From: SFEL01 sp964392455
Lineage (GTDB): Bacteria; Bacillota; Clostridia; Christensenellales; CAG-138
Direction: 5' to 3'
Assembly: GCA_964392455.1 (NCBI GenBank)
Contig: CAYMPG010000019.1
Location: 1 to 36,745 of the forward strand
Length of the DNA stretch: 36,745 bases
Made by a program: the position numbers and the translations under genes. Numbering within the stretch: position 1 is the stretch's first letter; each line of letters starts with the position of its first letter. The notes beneath the pieces are model-generated. The model worked only from the letters and a program-made list of their open reading frames with translations, was not told the origin of the DNA and searched no databases. Below are positions 19,889 through 30,300 of this stretch, in pieces.

Positions 19889-22537
19889 ATGGGCGAACTG
19901 AAACGCACCCAACTTTACCAGGTACATGTAGACTCAGGAGCTACCATGGTGGATTTCGGCGGATGGGAAATGCCCGTCCAGTACCCCACCGGCATAGTGG
20001 CAGAGCATCTGTATACCCGCCATGCGTGCAGCCTCTTTGACGTATCCCACATGGGCCGTCTGCTTATAGAGGGGCCGGACAGGGTGGCCTTCCTGCAGCA
20101 TGTACTCAGCAGCAACGTTATGGCGCTGGATCTTAACATGGCCCAGTATTGCATCATTCCCGATGAGGATGGCTCCGCCGTGGATGACGCTTACCTTTAC
20201 TGCTTTGAGGAGGATAAGCTGCTGCTGGTGGTAAATGCCTCCAACACGGATAAGGACCTTGTTCACCTCAATAAGTACCTTAAGGATTATAACTGCACCA
20301 TTACCAACATTACCCCGGATTATGCTTCCATAGCCGTTCAGGGCCCAAAGAGCAAGGAAATGCTTACGGAGCTTGCAGGGGGCGCTGCCCTTACAGAGCC
20401 TGTGAAGAACGCCCTCAATACCCTCACCATGGAGGGCAGGGAGGTTCGCATTGCAAAGACCGGCTACACCGGCGAGCCCCTTGGCTACGAGGTATATGTA
20501 AAGAGCTGCGATGCGGAGTGGATGTGGAACAGGCTGATTGACCTTGGCGCAAAGCCCGCAGGCCTTGGCGCAAGAGATACCCTGCGCCTTGAAGCCGGTA
20601 TGCCTCTTTACGGCCACGAAATGGGCCTTGACCCGGATGGCAGCCCCATGCCCATATTCTCCGTGCCCCTTGCCAAGTTTGCCGTGAGCTTTGCAGAGCA
20701 GAAGGGCAGCTTTGTGGGCCGTGAGCCTCTTGCCCGCCAGTACGAGGCCTTTAAGCGGATAAACAACCGGGACTTTAGCGATAATTCTGCCCTGCCCCGC
20801 AGGCTCATGCCCATCACCCTCCTTGACAAGGGCGTAATGCGCGGCGGAATGGCCGTATATCGCGGCGAAAAGCAGATAGGCTGGGTCACCAGCGGCACCA
20901 TGGTGCCCTACTATGTGGCTGAGGGCGAGGGCCTCCAGAGCGTAATACTGGAGGAGACCGCAAAGCGTGCCATAGGCCTCTGCTATATTGACAGCGAGAC
21001 CCTCAAGGATGACATAGTGGAGGTGGATGTGCGAGGCAAGCGCCTTAAGGCCGTTATCCCCGCCATGCATATGAGCGTAATGGCTCCCCCCTATGCACGC
21101 CCCCTGCTGTATCGTCCCACTGAGGAGCAGAAGGCAGTGGCAGTGGAGGATAACCTGCCCAAGGCGGTATCCCTGCTTACAAGGGCGCTGGAAAATCACC
21201 GCTGGCGTCAGCAGCGCTGCATAAACCTTATCCCTTCGGAAAACACCCCCAGCCGTGCGGTGCAGATGCTCTGCGCTTCAGATCCTGCCTTCCGCTATGC
21301 TGAGCACAAGAAGGTAAAGGCCTTCTACGACAGCGATATATTCTACTATCAGGGCACCAAGTTTATTGACGAGGTGGAGCAGCTTCTGGTGGAGCAGATG
21401 CGCCGCTACCTGGGCTGCCGTGAGGTGGAAACAAGGGTGATAAGCGGCCAGATGTCCAATGCAGCCACCTTCTCCGCCCTTGTGGATTGGAAAAACAGGC
21501 TGGACCGCAAGCACGACCCCAAGCGCCTTGGCTATGTGCTCAATAACCACATTATCAAGGGCGGCCACCTTTCCGCCCAGCCCATGGGCGCCCTTAAGGA
21601 CTACATTGCCGTAGACCCTGTAACAGAGCGCAGCGCCGTGGTAAACTTCCCCGTCTGCCCCGATAATATCTACAAGATAGACGTTGAGGAGACCAAGAAG
21701 GTAATAGACAAATACCGCCCTGAGCTTATCATATTCGGCAAGAGCATGGTGCTGCACAAGGAGCCTGTGGCTGCAATACGCAAGTTTGTGGATGAGCAGA
21801 ATATCCCCACCACCATCATGTACGACATGGCGCACGTGCTGGGCCTCATAGGCGATTCCTTCCAGAAGCCCTTTGAGGAGGGTGCAGAGATAGTTACCGG
21901 CTCCACCCATAAGACCTTCTTCGGCTCCCAGAGGGGCGTTATCGGCGTAAACTACAAGAAGGATGAGCTGAAATACGGCCTGTGGGAAACCATCGAATCC
22001 CGTGCCTTCCCCGGCAGCGTATCCAATCATCATCTGGGCACACAGCTGGGCCTGCTGATGGCAGCCTATGAAATGAACCAGTTTAAGGCAGAGTATCAGA
22101 AGGCAGTGGTGGACAGCGCCAAGCACTTTGCAAAGTGCCTTAAGGCAGAGGGCCTGAATGTGGCAGGCGATCCCGCCATAGATTACACCGAGACCCATCA
22201 GGTGATAGTATCTGTAGGCTACGGCGAGGGCCCCGAGGTGGCAGAGCGGCTGGAGCAGAACAACATTATCGTAAACTACCAGGCCACTCCCGACGAGGAA
22301 GGCTTCACCGCTTCCGGCGCGCTGCGTATAGGCGTAAGCGAGATGGTACGCTTTGGCTTCACCTTTGATGACTTTGCACGGCTTGCTGCCCTCATGGCAG
22401 ATTGCATACTCCGGGGCAAGGATATATCCGAGGATGTGATAAAGCTGCGCTCCGAGCACCTTGAGATGCAGTACTGCTTCAAGGGCGAGGAATTTGATGC
22501 TGCCCTTTCCGGCCTCATGGCAGAGCTGGGCGTCTGA
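19889..22537 (+). CDS. gcvT-glyA: GcvT-serine hydroxymethyltransferase fusion
   Basis: 882 residues, two complete enzymes in one frame. Residues 1 to about 400 are the aminomethyltransferase (T protein): DFGGWEMPVQYP, LFDVSHMG, the acidic AVDDAYLY pair and LRLEAGMPLYGHEM are intact. Residues 425-882 are a PLP-dependent serine hydroxymethyltransferase of an unusual branch: CINLIPSENTPSRAV (about 444-458), DMAH (646-649), and the PLP lysine K675 in GSTHKTFFGSQRG. A linker of about 25 residues joins them. GcvT makes 5,10-methylene-THF from glycine; SHMT adds that carbon to a second glycine to give serine. Fusion may channel the intermediate. It leads the gcv operon behind the glycine riboswitch; AGGAGG lies seven bases before the ATG. 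Confidence 0.95.
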   Translation: MGELKRTQLYQVHVDSGATMVDFGGWEMPVQYPTGIVAEHLYTRHACSLFDVSHMGRLLIEGPDRVAFLQHVLSSNVMALDLNMAQYCIIPDEDGSAVDDAYLYCFEEDKLLLVVNASNTDKDLVHLNKYLKDYNCTITNITPDYASIAVQGPKSKEMLTELAGGAALTEPVKNALNTLTMEGREVRIAKTGYTGEPLGYEVYVKSCDAEWMWNRLIDLGAKPAGLGARDTLRLEAGMPLYGHEMGLDPDGSPMPIFSVPLAKFAVSFAEQKGSFVGREPLARQYEAFKRINNRDFSDNSALPRRLMPITLLDKGVMRGGMAVYRGEKQIGWVTSGTMVPYYVAEGEGLQSVILEETAKRAIGLCYIDSETLKDDIVEVDVRGKRLKAVIPAMHMSVMAPPYARPLLYRPTEEQKAVAVEDNLPKAVSLLTRALENHRWRQQRCINLIPSENTPSRAVQMLCASDPAFRYAEHKKVKAFYDSDIFYYQGTKFIDEVEQLLVEQMRRYLGCREVETRVISGQMSNAATFSALVDWKNRLDRKHDPKRLGYVLNNHIIKGGHLSAQPMGALKDYIAVDPVTERSAVVNFPVCPDNIYKIDVEETKKVIDKYRPELIIFGKSMVLHKEPVAAIRKFVDEQNIPTTIMYDMAHVLGLIGDSFQKPFEEGAEIVTGSTHKTFFGSQRGVIGVNYKKDELKYGLWETIESRAFPGSVSNHHLGTQLGLLMAAYEMNQFKAEYQKAVVDSAKHFAKCLKAEGLNVAGDPAIDYTETHQVIVSVGYGEGPEVAERLEQNNIIVNYQATPDEEGFTASGALRIGVSEMVRFGFTFDDFARLAALMADCILRGKDISEDVIKLRSEHLEMQYCFKGEEFDAALSGLMAELGV

Positions 22538-22622
22538 TAACAAAGAATTGGCAGGGGCTCCCCGGCGGAGCCCCGTATATTACAAATATCACTATCAAAA
22601 CAAAATCTCTGGAGGTAAAAAC

Positions 22623-23000
22623 ATGAATTATCCTGCTGAACTGAAGTATTCCAAGTCCCACGAGTGGGTAAAGATGGAAGGCGACGTGGCCGTTATCGGC
22701 ATAAGTGACTTTGCTCAGGACGCCCTTGGCGATGTGGTGTTCATCAACCTGCCCGGCGAGGGCGATGCCGTGGAAGCCGGCGCAGCCTTTGGCGATGTGG
22801 AATCCGTAAAGGCCGTATCTGACCTTGTATCTCCCGTTTCCGGCGATATAGTAGAGGTAAATGAGGCCCTGGCAGATGCTCCCGAGGCACTTAATTCCGA
22901 TCCCTACGGCTCCTGGATAATCAAGGTATCCGGCATTACCGATACCGAGGAGCTGCTTGACGCCGCCGCATACGAAGCATTCTGCGCCGAGGAGGCATAA
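22623..23000 (+). CDS. gcvH: Glycine cleavage system H protein
   Basis: 125 residues. HEWVKMEGDVAVIGISDFAQDALGD opens the lipoyl-type domain, and the lipoyl lysine is K63 in VESVKAVSD. GcvH carries the aminomethyl group from the P protein to GcvT and is reoxidised by LpdA. GGAGG lies ahead of the ATG; the gcvPA gene starts two bases after the stop. Confidence 0.98.
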   Translation: MNYPAELKYSKSHEWVKMEGDVAVIGISDFAQDALGDVVFINLPGEGDAVEAGAAFGDVESVKAVSDLVSPVSGDIVEVNEALADAPEALNSDPYGSWIIKVSGITDTEELLDAAAYEAFCAEEA

Positions 23001-23002
23001 GT

Positions 23003-24316
23003 ATGGGAAGCTATGTGCCTTCTACAAGGGAAGAGCGCAGGGAAATGCTTCGTGCCATAGGCCTTGAGGATTATCGTGACCTTTATAAGGACGTTCCTCA
23101 GGAAATGTATCTGGACCGGCCACTCGATTTGCCTGAGGGCATGAGCGAGCTGGAGGTAAGCCGGGCCATGAACGAGATAGCCGGCAAAAACCATATTTTC
23201 CCAACCGTCCTCCGGGGCGCCGGCGCCTATGACCATTACATTCCCAGCGTGGTAAAGTACATTCCCGCCAAGGAAGAATTCCTTACCGCCTACACGCCCT
23301 ATCAGGCCGAGATGAGCCAGGGCGTGCTCCAGTCCATATTCGAGTATCAGACCATGATATGCGCCCTCACCGGCATGGATGTATCCAACGCCTCAGTATA
23401 TGATGGGGCTACCGCCGCAGCAGAGGCCGCTGCCATGTGCAGGGACAGGAAGCGCAGGGTCACTCTTATATCCGCCGCTGCCCATCCCGATACCATAAAC
23501 ACAGTACGCACCTATTGCTTTGGCACAAATGACGAGATCCGCATAGTTCCCATGAAGGACGGCCGCACCGATATGGATGCCCTCAGGGAAATGCTCACCG
23601 AGGACGTGGCCTCCTTCTACGTGCAGCAGCCCAATTTCTTTGGCCTGTTTGAGGATGCGGAGGCTATAGGCCAGCTTGTGCATCAGGCAGGGGCATTGTA
23701 CATAATGGGCTGCAATCCCATTGCCCTTGCAATAATGAAGACCCCCGCAGAGTGTGGCGCTGACGTTGCCGTGGGCGAGGGCCAGCCCCTTGGTATGCCC
23801 CTGAGCTACGGCGGCCCCTACCTTGGCTATATGGCTGCCACTGCAAAGCAGATGCGTAAGCTCCCCGGCCGCATAGTTGGCGAAACCGTGGATGCCAAGG
23901 GCGAGAGGGCATATGTACTTTCCCTCCAGGCCCGTGAGCAGCATATACGCCGTGAAAAGGCCAGCAGCAATATCTGCTCCAATCAGGCCCTGTGCGCCCT
24001 TACGGCAGCCGTGTACATGGCGGCAATGGGCCCCGAGGGCATGGCAGAGGCTGCCCGCCAGTCCATGGCAAAGGCCCACTACCTTGCAGAGGGCCTCTGC
24101 GCCCTGCCCGGAGTATCCCTGAAATACAAGGGCGAATATTTCCACGAATTCCTCACCATAATGCCCAGGGCCGATGAGGTGCTTGCAGCTCTTGAAAAGG
24201 CGGATATACTGGGCGGCCTGCCCGTTGACGGAGGCGTGCTCTGGTGCGCCACCGAAAAGGCCAGCAAGGCAGACCTTGACAGGGCCATCGCCATCGTAAA
24301 GGAGGTGCTGAGCTGA
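23003..24316 (+). CDS. gcvPA: Glycine dehydrogenase (decarboxylating) subunit 1
   Basis: 437 residues, the N-terminal half of the split P protein. RGAGAYDHYIPSVVKYI, YQTMICALTGMDVSNASVYDG and the REQHIRREKASSNICSNQ block are family features. With GcvPB it decarboxylates glycine using PLP. The ribosome binding site is within the end of gcvH and the TGA overlaps the gcvPB ATG by one base, so PA and PB should be made in equal amounts. Confidence 0.97.
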   Translation: MGSYVPSTREERREMLRAIGLEDYRDLYKDVPQEMYLDRPLDLPEGMSELEVSRAMNEIAGKNHIFPTVLRGAGAYDHYIPSVVKYIPAKEEFLTAYTPYQAEMSQGVLQSIFEYQTMICALTGMDVSNASVYDGATAAAEAAAMCRDRKRRVTLISAAAHPDTINTVRTYCFGTNDEIRIVPMKDGRTDMDALREMLTEDVASFYVQQPNFFGLFEDAEAIGQLVHQAGALYIMGCNPIALAIMKTPAECGADVAVGEGQPLGMPLSYGGPYLGYMAATAKQMRKLPGRIVGETVDAKGERAYVLSLQAREQHIRREKASSNICSNQALCALTAAVYMAAMGPEGMAEAARQSMAKAHYLAEGLCALPGVSLKYKGEYFHEFLTIMPRADEVLAALEKADILGGLPVDGGVLWCATEKASKADLDRAIAIVKEVLS

Positions 24317-25719
24317 TGAAGCTGATATTTGAAAAGAGCGTTAAGGGACGCAGCAGCAGCCTCCTTGGCAAATGCGACGTGGAGCCTGTGGCCCTGCCCC
24401 AGAGCCTTATGCGTGCTGAAGCTCCCGCACTGCCTGAGATAAGCGAAACCGACCTTTCCCGCCACTATACCGAGCTTTGCCACAATGTGCATGGCGTGAA
24501 CTGCGGCTTTTACCCTCTGGGCTCCTGCACCATGAAGTACAATCCCCGCATAGATGAGGAAATAGCCGCTCTGCCCGGCTTTACCGCCATACATCCCCTG
24601 GCCCCTGCATACTCTACCGAGGGCTGCCGGGAGGTGCTGGATAAGGCAAGGGAATACCTGTGCGAGATAACCGGCATGGATGGCATGACCTTCCAGCCTG
24701 CCGCAGGCGCACATGGCGAATTTACCGGAGTTCTGCTCATAAAGAAGTACCATGAGAGCCGCGGCGAAGCCCATCGCTGCAAGATAATAGTGCCGGATTC
24801 CGCCCATGGCACCAACCCGGCCACCGCAGCAATGTGCGGCTATCAGGTGGTGAATATACCCTCTGCGCCCAATGGCTGCGTGGACCTTGAGGCCCTTAAG
24901 GGCGTGCTGGGCCCGGATACCGCCGGCCTTATGCTTACCAACCCAAACACCGTTGGCATATTCGATGAAAACATACTGGAGATAACCCGCCTTGTTCATG
25001 AGGCAGGCGGCCTCTGCTACTATGACGGTGCCAATCTTAACGCCATCATGGGCGCAGTGCGCCCCGGCGATATGGGCTTTGACTGCATCCATATGAACCT
25101 GCATAAGACCTTTGCCACCCCCCATGGCGGCGGCGGCCCCGGCGCAGGCGCAGTGGGCTGCAAGGCACACCTTAAGGAATTCCTGCCCACCTCCGCCCTT
25201 ATGGATGGAGAGGGTGCGCTGCAGATGCGTAGCTTCGCAGGCAACTTCCTTGTGGTGGTAAAGGCCCTTACCTACATCATGACCCTGGGACGGGAGGGTA
25301 TACCCGAGGCCTCCGCAAATGCCGTGCTCAATGCAAATTACCTTATGCGTAAGATCCAGGGCACCTTTGAGCCTGCCTTTGACAGGATATGCATGCATGA
25401 ATTCGTGCTGGATCTGTCCGAATTCAAGAAGCGCACAGGGGTATCCGCTCTGGATGTGGCAAAGTCCCTTATAGACTACGGTATGCATCCCCCCACAATG
25501 TACTTCCCCCTCATAGTTCACGAGGCCCTTATGCTGGAGCCCACCGAAACCGAGAGCCGGGAGACCCTGGACTGGGCGGCGGATATATTCCGCAAGCTCT
25601 ATGCCCTTGCGGAAACAGACCCCGAGTATATGCATAATGCACCCCATAGCGCCTATATTGCCCGCCCGGACGAGGTGCGGGCCGCAAGGACGCCCATACT
25701 CCGCTACACCGGAGAATAA
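24316..25719 (+). CDS. gcvPB: Glycine dehydrogenase (decarboxylating) subunit 2
   Basis: 467 residues, the PLP-binding half of the P protein. The PLP lysine is K264 in HMNLHKTFATPHGGGGPG; HGTNPATAAMCGY and GCTMKYNP-like blocks (here SCTMKYNP) are also intact. It acts as an alpha2-beta2 tetramer with GcvPA and transfers the aminomethyl group to GcvH. A hairpin at 25741 separates it from lpdA, 75 bases downstream. Confidence 0.97.
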   Translation: MKLIFEKSVKGRSSSLLGKCDVEPVALPQSLMRAEAPALPEISETDLSRHYTELCHNVHGVNCGFYPLGSCTMKYNPRIDEEIAALPGFTAIHPLAPAYSTEGCREVLDKAREYLCEITGMDGMTFQPAAGAHGEFTGVLLIKKYHESRGEAHRCKIIVPDSAHGTNPATAAMCGYQVVNIPSAPNGCVDLEALKGVLGPDTAGLMLTNPNTVGIFDENILEITRLVHEAGGLCYYDGANLNAIMGAVRPGDMGFDCIHMNLHKTFATPHGGGGPGAGAVGCKAHLKEFLPTSALMDGEGALQMRSFAGNFLVVVKALTYIMTLGREGIPEASANAVLNANYLMRKIQGTFEPAFDRICMHEFVLDLSEFKKRTGVSALDVAKSLIDYGMHPPTMYFPLIVHEALMLEPTETESRETLDWAADIFRKLYALAETDPEYMHNAPHSAYIARPDEVRAARTPILRYTGE

Positions 25720-25740
25720 ACCAAAGCATAATAAAAAAAC

Positions 25741-25771
25741 GCCGCCCAATGGTTTTGCTCCATTGGGCGGC
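25741..25771. terminator. Hairpin between gcvPB and lpdA, terminator on the minus strand
   Basis: GCCGCCCAATGG and CCATTGGGCGGC pair perfectly around a seven-base loop. On the plus strand AAAGTAAAG follows, so there is no U-run; on the minus strand GTTTTTTTAT follows. It may protect the gcvPB 3' end or stop antisense transcription rather than end the operon. Confidence 0.6.
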
Positions 25772-25794
25772 AAAGTAAAGACAGGAGATATTTC

Positions 25795-27177
25795 ATGAGC
25801 CATTTTCAACTCATAGTGATAGGTGCGGGCCCCGGCGGCTATATGGCAGCCCTTCATGCCGCAAAGAACGGCCTGACTACCGCCGTCATAGAAAGCCGTC
25901 AGGCGGGCGGCACCTGCCTTAACAGGGGCTGCGTGCCCACAAAGACCCTGCTCCATTCCTCCGAAATATACTCAAGCGCCAAAAACGGCCTCCATGCAGG
26001 CATCAGCGCAGAGAATATCACTGCGGACATACCTGCCATATTCGCCTACAAGCGGCAGATATCCGAAAAGCTGTCAGGCGGCATAGAGGGTATGTTTAAA
26101 AAGGCTAAGGTGGAGCTTATACGGGGCACCGGCCTTATTACTGCCCCGGGCAAGGTGGAGGTGACGGGGGCGGATGGGGAAAAGGCCCTGTACACCGCCG
26201 ACAATATACTCATAGCCACCGGCTCCGTGCCTGCAATGCCTCCCATACCCGGGCTGGATCTGCCCGGCGTGATGAATTCCGATGCGCTCCTTGAGGGGGC
26301 AGATCATCTTTATGAATCCATAGTGATAATAGGCGGCGGCGTGATAGGCGTGGAATTCGCCACCTTCTACAGCGAACTCGGCTGCAAGGTGACCATCATC
26401 GAGGGCATGGACAGGCTGCTGCCCACCCTTGACAGGGAGCTCGGGCAAAACCTTGCCCTTATCCTTAAAAAGCAGGGAGTAAGCATACATACCGGCGCAA
26501 TGGTAAAGCAGGTGCGCCGGGGCGAGAATGGCCTTGAGGTGGATTTTGCCGCTAAGGATGGGGATAATACCGTATCCGGCGAGGTGGTGCTCTGCGCCAT
26601 AGGCAGGCGGCCAAATACCGCAGGGCTGTTTGCAGAGGGACTGTCCGTGGAAATGAACGGCCGCAGCATTGCGGTGGATGAAAGCTACCGCACCAGCCTC
26701 CCCGGCGTATACGCCATAGGCGACGTATCCTCCAGGATACAGCTTGCCCACGTTGCCACGGCGCAGGGCATTGCCTGCGTGGATGGCATATGCGGCAGGG
26801 AAAACTCCGTAAATATGTCGGTGGTGCCAAGCTGCATTTACTGCCGCCCCGAGATAGCCACCGTGGGCATGACGGAGGCCGAGGCCAAGGAAGCAGGGAT
26901 AAATGCAAAGGTGGGCAAGTGCGTAATGTTTGGCAATGCCCGCACCCTTATAGTGGATACCGGCCGCAGCTTTATGAAGATAGTGGCGGATGGAGACAGC
27001 GGGGCCATAATCGGCGCCCAGCTCATGTGTACCAACAGCACGGATATGATAAGCCAGCTTGCTCAGGCCATTGCAAACCGGATGACGCCTGCACAGCTTC
27101 TTCTTGCCATGCGTCCCCATCCCACCTTTGAGGAGGCCCTTACAGAGGCCCTTGAGGATCTGGCAGCCAAGCTGTAG
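25795..27177 (+). CDS. lpdA: Dihydrolipoyl dehydrogenase
   Basis: 460 residues. The FAD-binding GAGPGGYMAA is at the N-terminus, the redox disulfide is C41/C46 (GGTCLNRGCVPTK), the NAD-binding IIGGGVIGVEFA is mid-protein, and RPHPTFEE with H442 is the C-terminal catalytic motif. It reoxidises the lipoyl arm of GcvH to pass electrons to NAD. There is no N-terminal lipoyl domain. AGGAG precedes the ATG. Being last in the operon makes a role in glycine cleavage most likely, since no pyruvate dehydrogenase genes are near. Confidence 0.97.
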   Translation: MSHFQLIVIGAGPGGYMAALHAAKNGLTTAVIESRQAGGTCLNRGCVPTKTLLHSSEIYSSAKNGLHAGISAENITADIPAIFAYKRQISEKLSGGIEGMFKKAKVELIRGTGLITAPGKVEVTGADGEKALYTADNILIATGSVPAMPPIPGLDLPGVMNSDALLEGADHLYESIVIIGGGVIGVEFATFYSELGCKVTIIEGMDRLLPTLDRELGQNLALILKKQGVSIHTGAMVKQVRRGENGLEVDFAAKDGDNTVSGEVVLCAIGRRPNTAGLFAEGLSVEMNGRSIAVDESYRTSLPGVYAIGDVSSRIQLAHVATAQGIACVDGICGRENSVNMSVVPSCIYCRPEIATVGMTEAEAKEAGINAKVGKCVMFGNARTLIVDTGRSFMKIVADGDSGAIIGAQLMCTNSTDMISQLAQAIANRMTPAQLLLAMRPHPTFEEALTEALEDLAAKL

Positions 27178-27196
27178 CCCCATTAAAGCCATAAAT

Positions 27197-27227
27197 AAAA
27201 AGGAACGGCTGTAAGCCGTTCCTTTTT
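27197..27227 (+). terminator. Terminator of the gcv operon
   Basis: A perfect 14-base stem AAAAAGGAACGGCT/AGCCGTTCCTTTTT with a three-base loop, after lpdA. Confidence 0.92.
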
Positions 27228-27247
27228 GAATATTCATGCATATAAAT

Positions 27248-27282
27248 AAAAGGGCCGTGTACCAGATGGTACACGGCCCTTT
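27248..27282 (-). terminator. Terminator of nifJ
   Basis: AAAGGGCCGTGTACC and GGTACACGGCCCTTT pair perfectly with loop AGAT. On the minus strand the T-run TTTTATTTA follows. It faces the gcv terminator, so the convergent transcripts are cleanly separated. Confidence 0.88.
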
Positions 27283-27316
27283 GTTGCTTTGCTCAGCCAG
27301 GGCTTTCAGCGTGGAA

Positions 27317-30300
27317 TTACTCCATATCGCTGAGCTTCTTGTAGTATTCGTACTTGTCCTTGGCTTCCTGCTCGGCCTTGTCAAACAGCTCCTCGGCAAC
27401 CTGGGGGAACATCTTCTTGAGGGAGGCATAGCGAACCTCGCCCATGATGAAGTCCTTATACTCAGACTTTGCGGGCTTGCTGTCCAGGATGAAGGGATTC
27501 TTGCCTTCCTTGGCCAGCTCAGGATTGTACCTGTACAGGGGCCAGTAACCGGCCTCAACGGCCTTCTTGGCCTCCTCCTGAGACTTGCCCATGTTGATAC
27601 CATGGTTGATGCAGGGAGCGTAGGCGATGATGAGGGAGGGGCCATGGTAGGCTTCAGCCTCAGTGATAGCCTTCATGAGCTGGTTCTTATCGGCGCCCAT
27701 GCAGACCTTGGCAACGTATACATAGCCGTAGCTCATTGCCATCAGGCCCAGGTCCTTCTTGCCGGTGCGCTTGCCTGCTGCGGCAAACTTGGCAATGGGG
27801 CCGGTGGGGGTAGCCTTGGAGGACTGTCCGCCGGTATTGGAGTAAACCTCGGTATCCATTACCAGCACGTTTACATCCTCATTCATGGCCAGCACGTGGT
27901 CAAGTCCGCCGTAGCCGATGTCGTATGCCCAGCCGTCGCCGCCGAATATCCACTGGCTCTTCTTGGTGAGCAGATCCTTCATGGAGAGGATATCCTTCTT
28001 CTCACAGCAATCGCAGCCGCAGCTCTCAAGGGCGGCTACCAGCTTGGCACCGGCTTCACGGGAGCCCTTGGCGCAGTTCATCTTCTCAAGCCACTCATTG
28101 CAGGCGGCCTTTACATCTTCCTTCTCGGCCTTCTCGGCGAGAGCCTTTACGGCATCTGCCAGCTTGGCGCGGCGCTGTGAGGTGGCAAGGTTCATACCGA
28201 AGCCAAACTCGGCGTTATCCTCAAAGAGGCTGTTTGCCCAGGCGGGGCCGTGACCCTTCTTGTTTACGCTGTAGGGCACGGTGGGGGCAGAGCCGCCGTA
28301 GATGGAGGAGCAACCGGTAGCATTGGCAACCATCATCCTGTCGCCGTAGAGCTGAGTTACCAGCTTTACATAGGGAGTTTCACCGCAGCCTGCACAGGCG
28401 CCGGAGAACTCAAACAGGGGCTGGAGGAACTGGCTGTTCTTTACGGTATTGGGATTGAACTCAACATCTGCCTCGGGCAGATCCAGGCACAGGTTCCAGT
28501 TGTCATTTTCCACATCGGCCACGTCTGCAAGGGCGGTCATGGTGAGGGCACCCTTGGCCTTGGCGGGGCAGATATCGGCGCAGTTGCCGCAGCCGGAGCA
28601 ATCCAGCGGGCTTACCTGCATACGGAACTTGAAGCCGGCGAATTCCTTGCCGGTGGCAGGCTTGGTATCAAAGGGAACGGCAGTTTCTTCCTTGATGAGG
28701 AAGGGACGGATGCAGGCATGGGGGCAAACCATGGAGCACTGATTGCACTGGAGGCAGGCGTCAGCATTCCATACAGGCACCTCTACTGCTATGCCGCGCT
28801 TTTCGTAGCGGGTGGTGGCGGTGGGTACGCAGCCGTCAGCAGCCAGCTTGGAAACGGGCAGCTTATCGCCATTCTGGGCAAGAACGGGCTTGATGAAATC
28901 CTGGAAGTAGGGATCATCGGTAACGTCCTTTACTACCTTGCCCTCGGTGGTGGTGGCCCAGGATTCGGGATACTTGACCTCTACGAAGCCGTTTGCGCCG
29001 GCGTCGATGGCGGCGTAGTTCTTCTGAACCACTTCATCGCCCTTCTTGGCGTAGGACTTCTTGGCGGCGGCCTTCATGTAATCGATGGCCTCTGCGGCGG
29101 GGATAACATTGGCAAGCACGAAGAATGCAGCCTGCATAACGGTATTGATACGGTTGCCCATACCAACCTCGCGGGCGATCTTGATGCCATCCATGTTGTA
29201 GAACTTTACCTTCTTCTGGGCAATGGCGTTCTTCATGGAAGCGGGGAGCTCGCTCTCCATTTCCTCGAGAGTCCAGGGGGAGTTCAGCAGGAATACGCCG
29301 CCCTCCTTGATGCCCTCCAGCATATCGTACTTGGTAACGTAGGAGGAATTGTGGCAGGCGATAAAGTCTGCTGCATCTATAAGGTAGGGGCTCTGGATGG
29401 GGGTCTTGCCGAAGCGCAGATGGCTTACGGTGAGGCCGCCGGACTTCTTGGAGTCATAGGAGAAGTAGCCCTGTGCGTACATATCGGTATGGTCGCCGAT
29501 GATCTTGATGGAGTTCTTGTTGGCGCCAACGGTACCATCGGAGCCCAGGCCGTAGAACTTGCAGGCGATGGTGCCCTCGGGGGCGGCGTTTACCTGCTCC
29601 TTTACCTCAAGGGAGGTGAAGGTAACGTCATCGGTGATGCCTACGGTGAAGTGGTTCTTCATTTCGCCGTCAAGGTTATCATAGACTGCCTTTGCCATGG
29701 AGGGGGTGAACTCCTTGGAGCCCAGGCCGTAACGGCCGCCTACTACCTTAACGTCGCTGCGGCCACATTCAAACAGCGCATTTACAACGTCCTGATAGAG
29801 GGGCTCGCCCAGGGAGCCGGATTCCTTGGTACGATCCAGCACGGCGATCTTCTTTACGGAGGCGGGGAGAGCCTTTACAAACCTGTCGGCAGGGAAGGGG
29901 CGATACAGGCGAACCTTCAGCAGGCCCAGCTTTGCGCCCTTGGCGTTCAGGTGGTTGATGGTCTCCTCTACAACGTCAGCGCCGCTGCCCATGATGACGA
30001 TAACGTTTTCAGCATCTGCTGCGCCAACGTAATCGTACAGATTGTACTTGCGGCCGGTGAGGGCGCTTACCTGATCCATGTAGCCCTGAACGATGTCGGG
30101 CAGGTCAAGGTAGAGCTTGTTTGCAGCTTCGCGGCCCTGGAAGTAGATGTCAGGGTTCTGGGCGGAGCCGGCAAGGTGAGGATGCTCAGGATTGAGAGCA
30201 CGATCACGGAACTTCTTTACTGCATCGTAATCAAGGAGCTTGCCCATGTCCTCATAGTCGATGGCTTCTACCTTCTGTATCTCGTGGGAGGTACGGAAGC

